7,779 nucleotides of DNA from Bacillota bacterium (lineage in GTDB: Bacteria > Bacillota > Bacilli > Alicyclobacillales > SLC66), in the NCBI GenBank assembly GCA_021821225.1, contig JAKACR010000129.1, forward strand, positions 1-7,779, read 5' to 3'. Made by a program: the position numbers and the translations under genes. The notes beneath the pieces are model-generated. The model saw only the letters and a program-made list of their open reading frames with translations, was not told where the DNA came from and did not search any database. This document shows positions 5,592-7,779 of this stretch, in pieces. Every line of letters begins with the position of its first letter. The first letter of the stretch is position 1.

Positions 5592-6515
5592 TCATGTGTC
5601 ACACGGCGGGCGAGAGAGATAGAGCAACGCGAACTGGGTGGGCCTGATTTCGATTTTCGGCTCCATTCGCCACGTGATCTCCGTGCGCCGCAGTTCCCAC
5701 TCGGCGGCGCGCGAGAACGCCGCCGTGCTCCCGGAGTCCGTCGCTTCTGGGGACGGACGACCGTTTTGCAGCGTCGCAGGTCCTGAAAATGAGCGCAGAT
5801 CGATGGACGTGTCCCTTTCATTGCAATTCTCTTCTTCAAGCGAGTTATAATAAGCGTCCAGGCGCCGCAATTCTTCGGCAAGGCGTCGTTGTGCCTCGAC
5901 CGCCCACGTGTGGTCCCGCTTCTCGATATCCTGTCGCGCGTGTTCGATCACCAGTGAGAACAACTGTTCGACATCGCAGGGGATCGGCGCAATTTGCGCG
6001 CTTTTGGGCCGTTCATCCGCGAGCGCAAGGCGTTCAACGTATTTCATGGCGTTGGGGTAAATGTGAAAGTCGCGCAGATCGATGGCGTACGTTTCGAGAA
6101 AGTCCTGGCGAACGTCGCAGACATAGGAAATCTTGATCGAAAACAGGGCGAAAGGAGTGACGCGGGGGGCATTCTCATAGCCTGCCGCAAGCGCCCCCCG
6201 GTGCTTCGCGCTTGCGATGATGCGCATGAGCCGATAGCAACCGCGCGTGATGAGTTCCGGTTTGGCCGTCGCAGGGACATCGCATTCCGGCGCGTCCGGA
6301 GCAAACTTAAGGTACAATATGGTGTTTGGAGGATTTTCTCGCATGGCCTCTACCCACATCCAGTAAAATGGGCGGTCGGTCAATTCTTTGTCGATCTCGC
6401 GCGGCAGTTCAACGCACAGGACTTGCTCCGGAGCGGGGAATCTTCGAGCTCCTGCGCTTGAAAAATACCGCAAACAAAATTCATACAACCCGCTGTTTTC
6501 AGACAATAACGCCAT
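5592..6515 (-). CDS. yqhG: YqhG family protein of unknown function
   Basis: A soluble protein of 307 residues (310 if the first of three clustered ATGs, at 6524, is used). I recognise the YqhG family from the N-terminal YEFCLRYFSSAGA, from DKELTDRPFYWMWVEA (near residue 45), from the middle LMRIIASAKHRG and PFALFSIKISY segments, and from the final strand WRMEPKIEIRPTQFALLYL. No catalytic motif, membrane segment or signal peptide is visible. A charged helical stretch (about 180-235) is followed by a polar, Ser/Pro/Gly/Asn-rich stretch of about 40 residues just before the final strand, which makes the protein longer than the roughly 260 residues I know for B. subtilis YqhG. The start at 6515 is preferred because GAGG lies nine bases before it but touches the first ATG. 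It overlaps the end of yqhH by 17 bases, which implies coupled translation. Function unassigned; a partnership with the helicase is inferred. Confidence 0.8.
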   Translation of the reverse strand: MALLSENSGLYEFCLRYFSSAGARRFPAPEQVLCVELPREIDKELTDRPFYWMWVEAMRENPPNTILYLKFAPDAPECDVPATAKPELITRGCYRLMRIIASAKHRGALAAGYENAPRVTPFALFSIKISYVCDVRQDFLETYAIDLRDFHIYPNAMKYVERLALADERPKSAQIAPIPCDVEQLFSLVIEHARQDIEKRDHTWAVEAQRRLAEELRRLDAYYNSLEEENCNERDTSIDLRSFSGPATLQNGRPSPEATDSGSTAAFSRAAEWELRRTEITWRMEPKIEIRPTQFALLYLSRPPCDT

Positions 6516-7779
6516 GTCCATCATCCTCTTTCACTCGGATTCGCTTCGACAGCGCGGACAAGCGGGCCCTCACCTCGAGATCGTCGGCGCTCTCCATGAA
6601 AGTGGCCATCAGATCGTTCTCAAATGTTCTGGGTCCGAGAATCACATCCAATTCCCCGATGATCATCTCGAACATGCGAATTTTATCCTGCAGCAGATTG
6701 ACAATGTACTCTTCAATCGTATCGACGGTGGAGAAGTTGCGAATGAAAACCGGCCGGGTCTGCCCGACCCGATGGACCCGCCCGATTCTCTGCTCGATGC
6801 GCATGGGATTCCACGGCAGGTCGTAATTGATGACCTGGTTGCAAAATTGCAGGTTGATGCCTTCGCCACCCGCTTCTGTCGCGATCAAAATCTGCGCGCG
6901 GTGTTCAAACAGGTCTTTCATCCAGTCTTTTTTCCCGCGGTTGTATCCGCCGCGGTACAATACGGCCTTCACGCCCGACTGCTGCAGCATATACAGCAAA
7001 AAATCCTGTGTTGCCCGGTACTCCGTGAAGATGATCAGCTTGTCCCGCATATTGCGCACAATCTCTATCACCTTGTTCACTTTCGAATATCCGGGAACGG
7101 ACTCCGCCTGGTGGTACAACTCCTGTAGGCGTGTTTGTTCCTGTGGGGCAAGCCGGCGGTCTTTGAGCATTCTCTCAATCGTGTTCATGGCCGCGTATGA
7201 ACTGCTGCAGATTTCGCGCTGCAACGTGATGAGCGACAGCACACTGCGACGCTTCTCCTTGCGGCGCACGTATTCTTCGCGCACGAAACCCGTCACGGCT
7301 TCGTACAGTTCCCGTTCCTCCTGGGTGAGTTCAAGCCGCACCGCGTCGACCGTCCGTTCCGTGAACTCCACGCCGGAATCCTGCCGCCGATTGCGTACCA
7401 TCACCTCCTGGATCGCACTGCGCAGCGCGACGGGACTTTTGGGCGTGCGCCGTCCCTCAATGTGGGTCGCGGCAAATGTGGAGGAATTGCCCAATTGACC
7501 GGGACGCAGCAGGTTGATCAAATTGTAAAGTTCGCGCATATCGTTCTGGACAGGTGTCGCGGTGACCAGCAAGAGGTATTTCTTGCGCAACTGGTTGACA
7601 ATCTGCCAGTTGCGCGTCTTTATGTTTTTTAGCTTGTGCGCTTCATCGACGATGACAAGATCGTACACTTGGCCGAGCACCGCCGATCGGTGCGGTTCCC
7701 GTTTTGTGGTGTCCAACGACGCGACAAGCACATCGTATGTTTCCCAGGACCACGCATTGCGCTGTGCGAATGCCGGGAT
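6499..7779 (-). CDS. yqhH: SNF2/RapA-type DEAD/H helicase YqhH, 3' part (start beyond right edge)
   Basis: The frame is open from the right edge to the stop at 6499, giving 426 visible residues. The first is reached by reading IPAFAQRNAWSW and then ETYDVLVASLDTTKR, the usual lead-in to motif II. Visible helicase motifs: LVIVDEAHKLKN (motif II, DEAH), LLLVTATPVQND (motif III), the LINLLRPG SNF2 signature, NRRQDS, motif V around GGEGINLQFCNQVINYDLPWNP, and motif VI QRIGRVHRVGQ. The P-loop (motif I) must lie in the missing N-terminal part. This lobe-2 signature is that of SNF2/RapA double-stranded DNA translocases, which remodel protein-DNA or RNA polymerase complexes instead of unwinding DNA. 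In Bacillus genomes YqhH is paired with YqhG, as here, and often precedes the glycine cleavage genes. The specific substrate is unknown. Confidence 0.9.
   Translation of the reverse strand: MPAFAQRNAWSWETYDVLVASLDTTKREPHRSAVLGQVYDLVIVDEAHKLKNIKTRNWQIVNQLRKKYLLLVTATPVQNDMRELYNLINLLRPGQLGNSSTFAATHIEGRRTPKSPVALRSAIQEVMVRNRRQDSGVEFTERTVDAVRLELTQEERELYEAVTGFVREEYVRRKEKRRSVLSLITLQREICSSSYAAMNTIERMLKDRRLAPQEQTRLQELYHQAESVPGYSKVNKVIEIVRNMRDKLIIFTEYRATQDFLLYMLQQSGVKAVLYRGGYNRGKKDWMKDLFEHRAQILIATEAGGEGINLQFCNQVINYDLPWNPMRIEQRIGRVHRVGQTRPVFIRNFSTVDTIEEYIVNLLQDKIRMFEMIIGELDVILGPRTFENDLMATFMESADDLEVRARLSALSKRIRVKEDDGHGVIV

Noticed and set aside
5703..5724. GC hairpin, GGCGGCG / CGCCGCC with an 8-base loop, near the 3' end of yqhG, considered as a terminator for dnaI.
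   Set aside because: It lies inside yqhG, encodes an Ala-rich stretch, and has no T-run on the plus strand after it.
5793..6085. A 14-bp exact direct repeat (GCGCAGATCGATGG) at 5793-5806 and 6072-6085.
   Set aside because: Both copies encode IDLR in the yqhG frame (93 codons apart). A 14-bp match is not surprising in a window this long, and no duplicated flanks are visible.

Overview
The window looks like chromosomal DNA of a fairly GC-rich, competence-encoding member of the Bacillota, probably of class Bacilli. Three things support this: the pseudopilin genes are in comG order, there is a DnaI-type helicase loader with an N-terminal cysteine-rich (zinc) domain, and there is a YqhG/YqhH pair, both of which I know from Bacillus-type genomes. 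The base composition together with this synteny would suit the Alicyclobacillaceae or relatives, but that placement is inference.

Layout. Bases 1-1987 (+) hold the distal part of a comG operon: the 3' end of comGC, then comGD, comGE, comGF and comGG, packed head to tail with abutting or overlapping ends. Bases 1988-2165 are a short intergenic stretch with a GC-rich 26-bp tandem repeat and a weak candidate promoter. Bases 2166-5571 (+) hold aroK (shikimate kinase), asnB (glutamine-dependent asparagine synthetase) and a dnaI-like helicase loader. aroK and asnB are 29 bp apart, and asnB and dnaI overlap by an ATGA. Bases 5592-7779 (-) hold yqhG and the 3' part of yqhH (an SNF2-type helicase), facing the plus-strand genes. 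They overlap each other, so yqhH-yqhG is one transcription unit running toward dnaI, with only 20 bp between the convergent stops.

How the genes work together. The five ComG products are pseudopilins that build the short DNA-uptake pilus and would be processed by the prepilin peptidase ComC, encoded elsewhere. aroK serves the shikimate pathway, asnB makes asparagine, and the DnaI-like protein would load the replicative helicase. I see no shared pathway for these three, so the link is positional or one of coexpression. YqhG has no function I can assign; its tight coupling to an SNF2 helicase suggests the two act together.

Nothing here looks like a new defence or mobile system: no transposase, integrase, CRISPR array or tRNA was seen. 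The points most worth a second look are a perfect 24-bp palindrome inside asnB, a comGE product that seems to begin at its mature pilin N-terminus with no leader, a TG-repeat slippage signature at the asnB start codon, and the tandem repeat before aroK.
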